A stretch of 64,000 nucleotides of DNA from Siphlonurus alternatus (taxonomy: Eukaryota > Arthropoda > Insecta > Ephemeroptera > Siphlonuridae): positions 34,299,221 to 34,363,220 of the forward strand of contig OX463781.1 of NCBI GenBank assembly GCA_949825025.1, in the 5' to 3' direction. A program made the position numbers and the translations under genes. The notes beneath the pieces are model-generated. The model worked only from the letters and a program-made list of their open reading frames with translations, did no database searches and was not told the DNA's origin. Positions 48,680 through 61,833 of the stretch are shown here, in pieces (the stretch's first letter is position 1; every line of letters begins with the position of its first letter).

Positions 48680-48985
48680 CCTTGACGCCGTTATTACCCT
48701 TTCGGGTGTGGCCAGGCCGATATTTTAGCCTTTCCAGTAGGAGTTATCTTGCGACCGAGCTGGGGCTTACCAGGCTCCCAGAACCCTTTTCTGCACTCTT
48801 CTGGGCTCCTACTACCAGATCTGTACAGCCTGCAGTGGCAGTGCAAGACTGCAGGGCAGCGGAGTATAGACAGTCGTAAACTGCCTTCCTCCTACCACTC
48901 CATCATCTAGTAGTCAGTCACACCCATCCCAAGTCACGAAAAGTCTGCCGGATTCGGGTATTGAACCGAAGGACCTTAATAATAA
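48680..48985 (-). mobile_element. tRNA-like SINE, copy 2
   Basis: Reverse-complement relative of 28,436-28,770 over about 300 bp, including CGGGTGTGGCCAGGCC, CTGCACTCTTCTGGGCTCC, CACGAAAAGTCTGCCG and the B-box-like GGTTCAATACCCG at its head (read on the minus strand). Confidence 0.65.
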
Positions 48986-48989
48986 TAAT

Positions 48990-51330
48990 ATAAATATTAC
49001 ATTCTTTACCGATGTCTGCCTGCAGAACTTTAATTATAGTACCATTATCAGCGACTGACGTGCATATCATCAAATAATGCATCATCTGTGTTACTTAATT
49101 GCTTATTTATTGGTTACATAATACTTGTGGAAAACTGGAAATATAATTTTAATATCAAATTACTTTGTTGTTCATTTCATAAATTACTACTTTTTGACGT
49201 TTTTGCTAACATTATGATATTTATTTCTTATATTTAAAAGGTTATAAAGACTTAAATTAAATGAAGCAGTCACCAAAATTTGCGCAAAAAAATATAAATT
49301 ATCAAAACTGACTCAACTGTAACTGTAGCGCTATAACAGTTGATAATTTATATATTATATTTTTTATTATTTAAGCGTCGTTACAGCCCTATGCAAATTT
49401 GCAGCCTCACCACACAAAGTAGTAATAATAATGTGAATTAATTATACCAACTCCTGGTGACTCAACTCCCAATTTAATTTCAGATTATAGCTGTATCCTG
49501 AAGCCTGTAGCAGAAGGTAGCAGACCGCTCTGGCTGGAGCATGATCCCCCAAGCGCCTGAAAGCTATGCAACTTTTCTATTATTTCTGTACTGCAAATTG
49601 CATAACTTTCAAGTATAAATCCTGACAGTGCCATCTATTGATAATTTATATAAACAACTCTTCACCAAAAAAATGATTATTGATATGAGATGCCTGGTTA
49701 AATACGCCGTGTGGCAAAAATTAGAACTATTTCAATATATCCAAACTGAAAAGAGCGCTAAAGAAACATAATTCTGGTAAAACTAAATACGTGAATCTCG
49801 TCTGTAGCAAATTTTGATAAATTCATATAACTTAATAATTTAAGTCTTTATACATTTTTAAATATAAGAAATAAATAATTAAAAATTAATTAAATAAAAT
49901 TAAAAATTACAGCAAAAACAATCCTTTTGTGAATACGATCGCTTTATTTTTCCTTTAGAACATAATAATTTATTTTATGGAACAACACATTTATAATTCA
50001 AATACCGTCAGCGTGTACTATAACTAATCTTAATTGACAATCTGATTATTCTGATCTAAGATTTAAAAATAATTAATCAACTTAGATTAAAACAAACCTA
50101 ACTGCTAAAATGTGTAAAATGAATTATATATAATTATTAATAAAAGATAAAGTATTGATTTTACTCCCGTTATTATAGTAAAATTGAATTATCATGATAT
50201 TGATATGTATTGTATCATCTCGCTATTGAAATTCGAATTTACGTTATAATCATAAATTTTATTAAATTAAACATTATTTACTTAATTTTTAATTCTTAAT
50301 AATTATTGTTTCAACATAATTTAAAAGCATTAAATGCACATATACAATTAATATTAATTTTATAATTAAAGTTTCATTCTTTATTATGATTGATGAATAA
50401 AACATAAATTACATGAAAATACTATCAATTTTCAAGATAATTAAAACACAAGTTCCATTTACAATTAAATTGGTAGGCTGCACGTATAGGAAGAAAAGGA
50501 TTTAGACGCTAGCTCGGGGCAAGTGTCTGGACTAGGAAGGACCCTGAACGACGGCCCTGCGTCACTATATCAGGAAGCTAAAGACGCGACCTCGAACCAA
50601 AAGCTTCCTACTTGACGGCTAATGTTTTACCGCCTGCACGTAACACCCGTGCTATATAAATTATATTATTTTCATGATGACTTTTGGCTGGTTTACTAGA
50701 AAATGCAACTTTATTTTATAAAATTTATTTTATTTAATTATTTTTTCGTTCAACTTAATTAATTTGTGGATTTTACTTCTATTCTTACAGATAGAAAGTA
50801 TATCGAAATAGATAAAATGCAATGAGAAAGTAAAAAAAATTAAATGCATGAATTACGATGCTTTCGCCAGTAAATAATAAAATAAAAGTCATTTTACAAA
50901 GTAATTAAAAATATGGTAGATCGTAAATTTAATGTAAAAAAGGAAGTATTGTATGCATGCATGATTGTATTATTTTACTAAACTTTTTAAAGAAATTTTA
51001 TTAATTAAATTCCTCTCTGGAGTTAAAAGTTTTCATCTTTTCAGGTAAAACATTAAAATTTAGTATATAAAAATGTTTATTTACTTTATTTACTTGGCAA
51101 CATCGCTTGAAAAGTTAGTGGTCACGTCAAGTACAACTGGATAAAAAAAAAAAAAAAAAAAGGAAAGAAAGAAAGAAAGAAAGCTTGTCTTGTTTCGAAC
51201 GAAATCAAAAGTTTTAGAGGAGAGGAAAGGAGAAGATGTAAAATGTTTTTTTGTTGGCAAAAGTTCTCTCTTCCCTCACTACGTTATATGTATGTCATGA
51301 GGCTTTTTTAATGACGTCACATAAATACAG
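48990..51330. other. gene-free AT-rich stretch
   Basis: No coding exon is recognised. Around 50,480-50,650 a GC-richer stretch on the minus strand contains GGTTCGAGGTCGCG, a weak B-box-like word, possibly an old SINE. From 51,143 there is an A run followed by a GAAA microsatellite. Confidence 0.45.
51143..51182 (+). repeat. poly-A plus (GAAA)n microsatellite
   Basis: About 18 A residues followed by GGAAAGAAAGAAAGAAAG. Simple sequence. Confidence 0.8.
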
Positions 51331-51339
51331 GTTTATGAT

Positions 51340-51642
51340 TGGCTGGTTACGCTAGCTTCACTTCCCCTCTTCTGGCGCGTCGCGCACAGTCAAGGCTTCG
51401 TAGACTTCTCAACCACCGGCTAGTATCAGTCCGGTAGCGTAGAAAGAGGTGTGAGTTGTGAATAAGCAAGTGTGGTGAATAATATTTCTTCGGGCGCACC
51501 GGCTGTGGAAGAACAAGTGCACTTAAAACATAAGTTATTTTAAGTAAATATATACACAGTGTTCTAACAATTATATATTTTATTTATAACACCAAATAAA
51601 AATTTTGGTGTTATATTTTTATTATAATAAATTATTTAAATC
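51340..51642 (+). promoter_or_regulatory. promoter and 5' UTR of the downstream plus-strand gene
   Basis: A CpG-containing patch (TTCTGGCGCGTCGCGCACAG near 51,370-51,390) stands out from AT-rich surroundings. An unspliced leader leads to the ATG at 51,643. A CCAAT-type word (GATTGGCTGG) is at 51,337-51,346. The start site is inferred to lie around 51,390-51,430. Confidence 0.4.
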
Positions 51643-51702
51643 ATGTCTACTGCTGTGATGTCAACTTCGGCGAGTTATGATTTTGGAGACATAATCTTTA
51701 AG
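51643..51702 (+). CDS. putative first coding exon of an unidentified gene
   Basis: The ATG in AAATCATGTCT opens 20 codons, MSTAVMSTSASYDFGDIIFK, ending at a strong donor (AAG|GTAAGA) in phase 0. The preceding 300 bases look like a promoter and leader. No second exon is recognised before 64,000, so the first intron would be at least 12 kb. The product is not recognised from 20 residues. Confidence 0.45.
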
Positions 51703-54700
51703 GTAAGATGATATTTAAACCTCAGTTGGTATTAAAATGTTTCGAGTTGAGAGAAATTACAAAGTAGGCTTGTGTGCCGGAGAGAGCGAGCGGTGGGCAG
51801 GCGCGCCTCGGGAATGAGGAGCAAAGAGAGAGTTAGCTCAGTGAGGTGGGAAAGTTCCTGCCTTCTTCACGTCCTAACCATCCACGTTGGTGGAAATGGA
51901 GCAGGCAGCAGAAGACAAAAGTGTTTGTCCCCGTTTACCTAAATCCCTTTCTTTTATCACCTTTTTTGGGCGTGTAAAAAAATTGCGTTTTTACATTATA
52001 TTTTTTTTATAATACATAGATTATAGATTGAATGATATGCATACCCCATGTTAATTTTAAAAAAAAAAACAAGCTTGTTGAGATAGATTTTTTAAGATTT
52101 TTATTTTCAATAAAATTTAATTTCTTTTAGCTATTAGAGATTTGGAAATAAAAAAAAAATGTTATGGGTGATTTTGTTTTGAACTTTTTCTTCTTATGTA
52201 TCGGTATATCCAAAGTTCGTGCCTTATCAAGGCGTACATATTTGCTGCTACAGATGGTTTTAAATCTGTACGCCTGCGGTTGGCTTCAACATTTCAGTAT
52301 ATAAGCATTGCTATGCATTACAAAGCAGGAAGCAGCTCGTGTAATGCAGAGCAGCGGGGAACGCGAGGCCACTTGTTGCGCCCCGTTTGGTTTTGTCTGA
52401 TGCCACGCCCACTAAAATCAAATCACGTCGCTCTTTACGTTCGAATCTGAGAATTCAATTTTACATTGGGGTAAATGACGAGTATTTTTTGAAGTTACGT
52501 TTTCAACAGATATTCAAAATATATTTCGTGCGAATATAACACTGGTATAATATCCATCTTTTTTCTCCGAGCCTTTCCGGTCAATGCAGATTTCGAGTAC
52601 ATGCAAGTTTTTCTTGTGGAATCGCAAAATATACAAAATCATATGCACAGTAGGCACGGCTAATAGACTAGTACAAAAATTACTGCTCCTTTTTTATTAT
52701 TTGGGTTATAAGTTAATCGGTGTTTTAACAGAACAACACAGAAATTAATAATAAATACGCATGCTAACAAGGTTTTTGTAAGTTGTGGTTAATTTGTACG
52801 TAAATCTGGCAAGATGCTAATATAGTAGCTCTATATGAAGACTACAACGGCCAAACTAGCAAAAGACTAGCAGTTCACATAGGTTTCTTTTCGTAAATGA
52901 ATACATCAACATAATTGTGTTATGTGTTCCAATTTTCCAATCATTTTTGCGCTAATCAATCTAAATAATTGGACGTGCTATATAATATACTTACTAAAGA
53001 AAGTCTACAAGAAGATTTTAAATTGCAACCATTGAGGGATGTTATAAATGCTGATACAATAAAAAAAGAATTAAAAATAAAACTGCATTCTGTTTGCACC
53101 ACCCATGAAACCTCGAGTCGAGAACAGTTTTGGTTTAAAGTAGATATGAAATACCGTAGTTACTTGCCGTCTAGTGGAACCGTATATAACCCATATTGAT
53201 AAGTGCAATGAGTAACCGAAGTGAACTACAACAATCGGTCATGGGTATTAATATTATAATCTATATTATATATGCGTAACAATACACCGGTATACGGCTA
53301 TCATAATAATATATGTCCTAAACGGTAAACTATATTCCCGGTGTGTATATAGCAATTTATTATTTTTTTTTTAATTTACAACATAATTGTCAATTAGCCT
53401 GCATTCTTTAATAAATAATTCTTTAATTAATAAATAAATAAAATAATTAATTTCATTGAAATGTCGGAAATACCCTTTCGTGTCTTATTGACTTTCATTA
53501 ATTAATTGTCTGAGTTAATAATTTTCTGCCTCACTTGGACATATCAAGCTTATAGAAAACTAGAAAGTGTACACAGGGTATGAGTTACGAAAAACAGACC
53601 GCTCATCTATTAAATTTAAAATATTTATTAGTCTTTTATTAAACACAGAAAGTGTACATATTAACAGCACTAGAAACATACATTATAGAAAAACATTACA
53701 ATAGAACACATAAAACATACATACAAAACATATATAATAGTTACAGAATAACATAACAATAGAAAATGATAATAAAACTAAATTTAAAATATATTGTATG
53801 CATAGTGAACGTACTGAATTTCGAATAATTTTTGTGGCGACGTTAATTAAAGAATTTTTTCAAAAAGAGATCTGACGATAATTACATTACGACCGCAAGT
53901 ATTTGGTGCTAGACTGTACGTTAATTATAGGTTGGAGGCGTTACTCACGTCACAAGACTCATGAGTGTACACTTGCGACCTTGACGAAGTTCCACGACGC
54001 AGTAGACGTTCATGTGACGTATTAATTCTTAAAGTAACCGATACTCGACCTCATGTTGCATGGAAACCACTTGCCGTTTCCTCCTCAACATATTTCGCGT
54101 CATTATTAAAATTCATGTACTCATTTGTTTACATTAAATTGGTCATAATATGATATCATTTTTTTTACCACAACTGATCAGGTCTATTTTCTCTTTTCTT
54201 TAAATTTATTTCATTATCCTTTTGTTTTGTTATGTTATTATAAACATCCCTAAACAAAACACAATATATATATAAATAAAATGTTGATAAAATGAAACAT
54301 TGTTCTCTGCATGGTAAAACGAACTTTGATTAATTTCATCATTAAAATGAGAATGGTCCACTTGTTTTGATTTTATTGCGAACGATAGCGAAACTGGCGG
54401 CGTCTGCTGGAGGCAAACAGGTGGGCGCGGCCGGCACTGACCTACGCCACACGTGTGCCACATTCAACGCCCGAGCGAGCGCATGCCTGCTGTTGTTGTT
54501 GCAGTACCGTGCAGCACGACTCGCCGCTCGCGTGATGATGAGGGCATGCTGCTCTTCAAACCGGCTAGATCGGATTGGATTTGAATGGAACAATTTATTG
54601 AGAATGTCTTTGGATAGTTTGGACTATTACCTTCACTGGCGGTCGCTTCAGTAGCAAAGTTTAAAATAAATTTAAATGTTTTCCTCATTTAAATGTCTTG

Positions 54701-56253
54701 CCCACAATAATTTGACATGACTTGCCAGCACGATCATTACTTATATGTACTTTGTGTTCGTTAACGTCACCACGCAGTCTACGATGAACTTTGTAATATG
54801 GCTCTTTTTGGGGGGATTTGGTGCTCTTCTTGCCTCTAAAAATTGCATACGGTGCATACTCTGTACCGGACCTAGTGTACGTACTCTGTACTCTTTGCCT
54901 CTTGAGACTGATGCATGAAATCATAGACGTTCGTGATTATTTTACTCGATGTTGTGGTTAATTTAAATTGGTGACTAATTACTTTTTTGTCGGATTTCCG
55001 TAAGATTCCCCTTGTTAATTGGTGTTCACAAATAACAATTTTGTGATATGGTCATGAGATATTTGTTCATGAATTGTTGCTATAAATTATTATCGAATAA
55101 GCCGGTGTTTTGTATGCATATTTGATTTTTAGTTTGACGTTATATGCAATTATATAGAACCTCGGAACAGCATGAGCTTTACTCCTGCCTAATTTGCTGG
55201 CGCTGCAGCTCTAAAAAAAGACAAAGAAATGCAAATTTGTAATTTTGAAGGAGGTAGAAAGAGCACCTAGTCTGGCGTCCAACTGTCTTACAAAGTTCAA
55301 GTTCACCACGTCTCTATCGACTGCATGCATGGTAACGCCTTCAAATACAGCAGTGGTACCCAAAATTGTGCATCTCTTAACAGCATGCCAAAAGTTACTG
55401 CTATAATATGTGCCTATGTATGTTTGTATTCATTCGGTTCATATTAATATAAAATATTTAAACTATTTTTCTTAAAATCTTGTTTGGGATAGAGTGGATA
55501 TACCTATATAGCTAGGGTACAGTACCAACTCGGTTATGCAAAGATTTCTTTGTATCGTGGATCTGAAGTTCCAGTGATTGTGTTACAAGCATTGTTCAAA
55601 GTGTCAGTAAGATCTGTAATTAATGTAATTATATTTATTAATTATAACTAACACGAGGGACTTACCGGTATACCATAAGCGGTTAGTTTGTGTTGCCACC
55701 TAATTCAATTAAAATTAATTGTGTCATAATCCAAGACACCAAGGTTTTACACGGAATTACTCGCTTGACCAACAATTTCCAGCTTATTAAACTTTGTAAT
55801 AGCTTAATGACGTGTTGTTATGTGTACGTTTTTTGTGTTGCATGCTTGCTTACACAAGAACGTACGTAATATAACGACAAGATGATTATATGAGTCATGT
55901 GTGACGTCACATGTACCATGTACCCAGAAAGTAAACTTAAAACAACCACCTCAAAATTATTAAATAAATATATTTAGGAATTTTCTTGCAGTAATCGAAG
56001 TTCAATTCTATACAGAGGAAAAAGAGACCATTTTCCATGAATTTAGTCCAAAAATGGGCCATAGAGTTGAAGGTACCTAAAAGGCTCTGAAAGGGACATT
56101 GTTGTGTTGGAAGAAAACAATGACAGTTAATTGTTATATACCGTATTCAGTCTTTTTCTCTCCCTGTTTTAGTACGACAAAGCTTGTCCATTATACAACA
56201 GTAGCCAAGCAGGATTTGTTTACTGAAGAAAATCAAATACAGTACTTATACCC

Positions 56254-56286
56254 AAGATCCCTTTACTTACTAAGTAAAGGGATCTT
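56254..56286. repeat. perfect 16 bp hairpin
   Basis: AAGATCCCTTTACTTA is followed by one base and its exact complement TAAGTAAAGGGATCTT. No T run follows and no neighbouring gene explains it. Confidence 0.7.
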
Positions 56287-58127
56287 GCTTATACCGGACT
56301 GGTAGGATCTAAATAGTAGCAATCGACGAAACTCTCGGGGAGGGCAAATATATCTCCTGCATCCTTATAGTCAATCCTATTGTCATCCCTTGAGATTATT
56401 GGGACTTATTCTGGCTGCGCATACATTATGGGTACAGTTTTGTTTTGATGTTCAATAGTTTCGCGATTAATAATACAATATCATTAATTAAAAAAAAAAA
56501 AAAAATGAAGCTTTGTAATTACGGTACTGAGGCTGTAGTGCAGAACTTGTTTTCATTGTTTACTGGTTTGACTGCATGGAACTTGATGTCGCTCCATGTT
56601 ATCATTGGTCACCAACATGCTTGGTGCTCGGCCGTTTATCGTTGGTGGCACTCTCTCTCGCTCATGATCCATCCATTCACTCGCGTCTTCTTATCAGTGT
56701 TAGCTGCTGCCGAGCCCTACAAGGCTGCTGCATCAGCAATATTAACCATAGTCTGGATACCACATAAAGTGTTCGTTATCTATAGTTCGTACATACAGCG
56801 AAGTCGCGTACCATTCATAATATAATATCACCTTGGGTTCATTTTAGAATTAAATCATAAACATTTTATCAGTTTTAATATCTAATTATACTCTGAAAAT
56901 GCTTGGCTCTTTCGCCGATAATTTTTAATAATTCGGATTGATAATTTTAAATTTTCTCAAAATTTGCATGCCAAATAACATGCTGCTGTTATCACCTCGA
57001 GTGAACAGGTCAGTGCCATCACAAACTTCATTGCCAAACGGCGCTATCACTGCGACGACCATTCAAGCGTGCTGCACATTTTTTTGCATGCTCGGACATG
57101 ATAAGGTTATGCGTTGACATTGACACCACAAAAATGTACAGTTTTTATTGACGATGGATTTTTCTGTACTGTATGTACTACATGGAGAGCGAGAGACGTG
57201 ATACAATAGTAGCATTAGATGTGGAATTTCATGCCTGGCAATTTTGTTTTCTCTTGAAACCAACGCGTCATAACCAAAATATATAATTATTATAATAAAA
57301 TATAATATATACAAATATACATTATAATTATTGATACTATTGTTAAACTTTTTTTTTAATAAAAGTATTTTATACCTCATTAAAATTGTTGATAAATTAT
57401 CTGCCACTTGCCTTTGTCAATCAAAGTAATCAACCATTTATTCAATCAGACATGCATACATCAGAAGGGTGGCTTTGTGATACAGAGGAGTGACATCTGT
57501 GCATGCCATGGCAAGCGCAGTCACAGTTGGTGTGACAGAAGGAGCATAAAATAGAGCATCTCATGTTAAATTCAGGTCTAGTAAAGTGTTAATTATTTAT
57601 CACACCAAACCTCGTGATCAAAAAGTTCACAAATAATTTATAAACTCTAGAAATGGATATTTATGAACAACATTAATGACAGTATTATAGTAATAAAATG
57701 AAATCTCGTATATGTAATATAGTGCGTACATGTGAACAATAAAAGATGGTGGCAATAAATACTTTTTCTCCGTAAGTCAATATCTTTCAAGGATTTCGTA
57801 TAATACAGTACATGCAAGTAGGCCAAATATGTGAAGTCGCGAGTGCAATATTTTACTGTGATTTTCACGGCCGATCGCCTTGTTATCAGCTCTGGTAAGG
57901 TTCCTTGGTCGCCGCCTCGGTGTGTCATGTTATCTATACATGTCTGCAAGGTGACAATGACATGCACGTGGTTGACACGCGCAAATTTAGCGTGGGGACT
58001 TAGTGGTTCTCAACCCATGACCCAGTGTTAACAAGCTAGAAAATCTTTGCCAGTTCGTATAAATTTTGTAAATCTTGAGTTACACCAAAATTCGTAAATC
58101 TTGAGTTACGCCGAAGTATGGCGTGTT

Positions 58128-58184
58128 GGTTAATTGGTTGATATTTTGGGGCAACTGACACATTTTGGTCATGTATGCCCCCAA
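58128..58184 (+). repeat. dispersed 55 bp repeat motif, copy 2
   Basis: GGTTGATATTTTGGGGCAAC, ACACATTTTGGTCATG and TATGCCCCCA, closely matching the copy at 63,248 and more loosely that at 2,818. Confidence 0.6.
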
Positions 58185-59032
58185 GTTTGGAATATGTTCG
58201 CTTCCAGTTGTTCATTGAAACACGCAATTTCTATTCGCCATCTATATATATATATATTTTTTTTTTTGTTTTGCGTGATGATAATATGCATGATGACTGC
58301 GTGCAGCTCTTAAAGAAAGTAAAAGACTATACAGTGTAGTCCACTATTGAATTGAATTTATTGATGCATTGACTTGGGGTCTCTGTGGACCAAGCAGTCA
58401 TTGTCCGTAAAATTAAATTAAAAACATCAGGTGTTTCTAGCTCCGCAAGTCACGTGTTAAATTAGTACTTTTTTATAGCTGCAGCAGCAATAAATTATCA
58501 AGATAAAGAGGTATGAACCATATTTTTTGTTAACTACAACCTACTATGTCATGCAGCACTTCTACTTTATGTTTGCAAGTTAATGCATTTCAGATCCCTG
58601 CATTATTTATCCTTTTACATACGTGGCATCAATAATCTATTTGTTGGTGCATTCAAGTAATTAATTTATACACACTCATTGATAAATATGATGTAATCAG
58701 CTGAGCATTGCAAGCAATCAAGAAATATAAGTAATATTAATCTCAGTAAACATTATAAATCATTCCAAGTATATTTATTACGGTAGACAATGTTAAAATG
58801 TCGAGACCCAACGCTTGTAAGGTTCATATCGCTTTATTTTTGCTTATGATTATAGTCTTTGCGTACAAACGCTCCTTGCGTGCTGTCCCGGTAGTTTGTG
58901 GTGGGCGACCTTGGCTCGCAGTGAAAGTCGTAGCATGCTGGACGCCGGCAGCAGCCAGCAGTTATTATAATGGCTCCTCCAGCCGGCTGCAGGTTCCGGG
59001 TCAAGGAGGATAGATAGGGAGGACCATCTTAC

Positions 59033-59155
59033 CTGTCCATCAATGCTAATCAGCGATTCAAACCTGTGTTCAACAAAGTTCAAACAATTTGCAGAAACAA
59101 CCACTCCAAAGAAATTTTTATGAAGCTCGAATCTTTTCTTTGCAAGTGCTGCCAT
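59033..59155 (-). CDS. possible minus-strand first exon, unidentified
   Basis: An ATG at 59,155 opens 41 codons ending FESLISIDGQ at a good donor (CAG|GTAAGA) in phase 0. There is no partner exon that I can identify and no recognised family. It may be a chance frame within a repeat. Confidence 0.15.
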
Positions 59156-59431
59156 CTGGTGGCCACCATGGTGTCCCTGGTCTCGAAATTTACTTGCATC
59201 AAGATTGGTCTTACACGAACTTTATTATTTTATGGAATAAATACAAACATTCAGAAGTTATGAGTTACTGCACAATTTTTTTTATATTTTTTATAATCAT
59301 TTTGTAATCAGTTTGTGTTTGTTGTTATAATAATTCAAAACATATTGCAGTGACATGTGAAATATGGAGACCGCCATTTTGATTTAAACAAAACTTACAA
59401 GTCATATACTGAAATCTCTTCTCCTCATTGT

Positions 59432-59518
59432 AACCTTGGGCATAGCTCGTTTGGAAAAGCGCTCGACTTCAAATCTGATATCGCTCAGCGACGTGGGTTC
59501 GAATCCCAGTCGGAACGG
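59432..59518 (+). pseudogene. degenerate tRNA-like sequence with long variable arm
   Basis: The A-box-like TAGCTCGTTTGG, the anticodon-loop-like CTTCAAA (TCA), a variable arm TCGC/GCGA and a perfect T arm with B box GTGGGTTCGAATCCCAG are in the right order. The acceptor stem does not pair (TTGGGCA against TCGGAAC) and the anticodon stem has mismatches. It is probably a tRNA pseudogene (Sec, Ser or Leu type) or a SINE head. Confidence 0.45.
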
Positions 59519-59870
59519 AAAACTTTTTAATTATTTTTTAATGCTTCGTTTCACTCGGTGCCATGATTTCATTCAACCATTATTTCATTATAAAAATTAT
59601 TTTTAATTAATAACTAATCCACGCATGATAAAGAAAATAATAAAAATAAATTAAAAATTGTTTTTACACTTATAAATTTTCGTTTGAATACTTGAATCTT
59701 GAATAGCATTATACCGATAGAAAATATTTATGAAATAATAACTAAAAAAAAATATCCTTGCAACACATCGGCATCAAACCTGGGTCTCCAGGTAGATTAC
59801 GTAATAATATAATTCATTAATATGCATCTCGTATTAACTATATCAATTCCCATTCACGGGATTACACTAC

Positions 59871-60097
59871 AGTTAATTTGACATTACATCCGGAAGTAGC
59901 CGGAAGTATCAAATTTGTGTTTTTCTGTTTGTAATTCAGTTTTGAAACTTTACAAAGTGGTTTGAAGTAGAAATACCGACCTGCTATGTGAGAAATTGTA
60001 TCACTCTGAAATATGAATAGAATTATTTAAAGACCAGAAACCTTACACTTCCAGCTACTTCCGGATGGAATATAATGTAAATTGGACTATACGTAAT
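59871..60097. mobile_element. 227 bp MITE with imperfect terminal repeats
   Basis: The left end ATTACACTACAGTTAATTT with ACATCCGGAAGTAGCCGGAAG is mirrored by CTTCCAGCTACTTCCGGATG and AAATTGGACTATACGTAAT. A TA duplication is possible but not certain, so a Tc1/mariner-type origin is only a guess. Confidence 0.5.
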
Positions 60098-61371
60098 ATT
60101 AGCGGGAATATTGCGGAAGCGGAAGTTTCGTTTCCCGTTTCCGGTCATCTTCGCAATCGCGCCAATCTTCAAAAGACGTGTTGTGTGGGAGGAATTTATT
60201 TTATCAATTTATATAATTTATTTAGTAACAAATGAAAGAATAATAGTACTGAAAAATCAGAAATAAATCAAGTAATAGGCTTGTAGAACTTAGAGATCAT
60301 AAAGATCAAAATAAAGGCATAAAATAGCAAATTGTCTGAAAGCCGTATCCTAACGCGGGTTAATTTCGAGACCAGGCATCGATCCGACAACACTGTCTCT
60401 CCGTGTACATCTTGCATCACCGTACAAAAACAGCTGATCGAGCACAAGCTGGCTTCTGCCACGCCCCCTCTCTTCCCACTCCCTATGTATTCTCCTTGTT
60501 CCGGGTCGGTCTTGCAGCGCCTGCCCAACAGTTGACTGCACACAAGCGAAGAAGGCTCGCTCCTCGTATGACAAAATAAGAGTGGGCGTGCCTGCCGCCG
60601 CTTCATTTTTGTCCATCGACATGCATGGTGGTGAAACTTTCATAGAAATTTCCATGCGCGTGCATCATTTCTTTTTGCTGATAGGTTTAAATTAAATCCC
60701 AGTTTGTAAAGTACATGTACCTCGAAACAGCATAGACGTTACCCCTGCAGCCCTTTTATTGTGGGTATTGCCACGTGGGGTTCTTTACATGGCAAGACTG
60801 CAGCGTGCTCCTAAAATTTTAATGCTGCATGATCTGCATCTCTCTCTTTTGGAGTTGTAGCGCCTGAAAATCAGGTAGAGAGTAAACTCCTCCAAAATAA
60901 CTCCTTTTGCTTATAGAAGACTACGTTTAGCCTTACTTTTAATTTATGTACAGTATGTGTATGTTATCGTGAAAGTTAGGTTTATAAAGAAAGACTTCAT
61001 AAAATACGCTGTGCTGTAAGTAGTCTACTTCATAGCAGTGAAATATAATAATCATGTAAATATGAATTAATAAGAGACTTTATTTTCCTTTATTGTATCC
61101 GATTGTAGAGAGAATGTTTGTTGATATTTGGTAGTATAGCAACAACTTCAATGCAGCGGCAGGATGGCCCTCCGTATTGTTTTGAGTGAGCGTGAGAGTT
61201 TTGTAGATATACCTCGTGACCTCAAGCCTTAATTCAGCCACTGCTTTCTCTTCATTGTATGGTCGTTAACGCTACGAAGAGGTGTTTTCTTTTAGTTTCT
61301 ACCTCTGAACACCGTGAAAACCACTTAATTTTGCTTTCGTTTAAACTAAAGAAATATAGATTGCATCTTAA

Positions 61372-61833
61372 AGGTGAACTGAAGGGATTGCTTTTTTTTT
61401 CCATTAGGGAACCTTATATTACCTATCCCATCCATCTGCACTAATTTTTTCATGGCAGATACTTATTGTGCTGCTGTAGGACAATTAGTGAAAAAGTGAA
61501 GTTGTGACGTATTAGCGACGGTTGGTTGACTTAAAACTCGCCGCCGTGAAAAAACACACGAGCGACCGCGGGAACTGCCGAGAGAGTGGCGTTCGCGAGC
61601 CGATCGCTGCTCCCTCGGCAGTTCCCGCGGTCGCTCGCGGTCGCTCGTGTGTTTTTTAAGGCGGCGAGTTTTAAGTCAACCAACCGTCGCTAATACGTCA
61701 CAACTTCACTTTTTCACTAATTGTCCTACAGCAGCACAATAAGTATCTGCCATGAAAAAGTTAGTGCAGATGGATGGGATAGGTAATATAAGGTTCCCTA
61801 ATGGAAAAAAAAAGCAATCCCTTCAGTTCACCT
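61372..61833. mobile_element. 462 bp palindromic MITE with TTAA duplication
   Basis: Arms of about 200 bp, almost identical: AGGTGAACTGAAGGGATTGC at the left and its mirror at the right. They continue through TTCACTTTTTC/GTCACAACTTC words to GGGAACTGCCGAG and CTCGGCAGTTCCC around a 40 bp GC-rich centre. TTAA flanks at 61,368-61,371 and 61,834-61,837. No coding potential. Confidence 0.88.

Noticed and set aside
56445..56825. 126-codon plus-strand frame
   Set aside because: Composition and lack of splice signals suggest a chance frame.
58850..59032. Extension of the minus-strand 101-codon frame
   Set aside because: Codons beyond the GTAAGA donor at 59,032 show no recognisable protein character; only the first part is listed, at low confidence.
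60268..60655. Two overlapping minus-strand frames of 101-112 codons
   Set aside because: No family similarity, no splice context, GC-rich patch that opens frames by chance.
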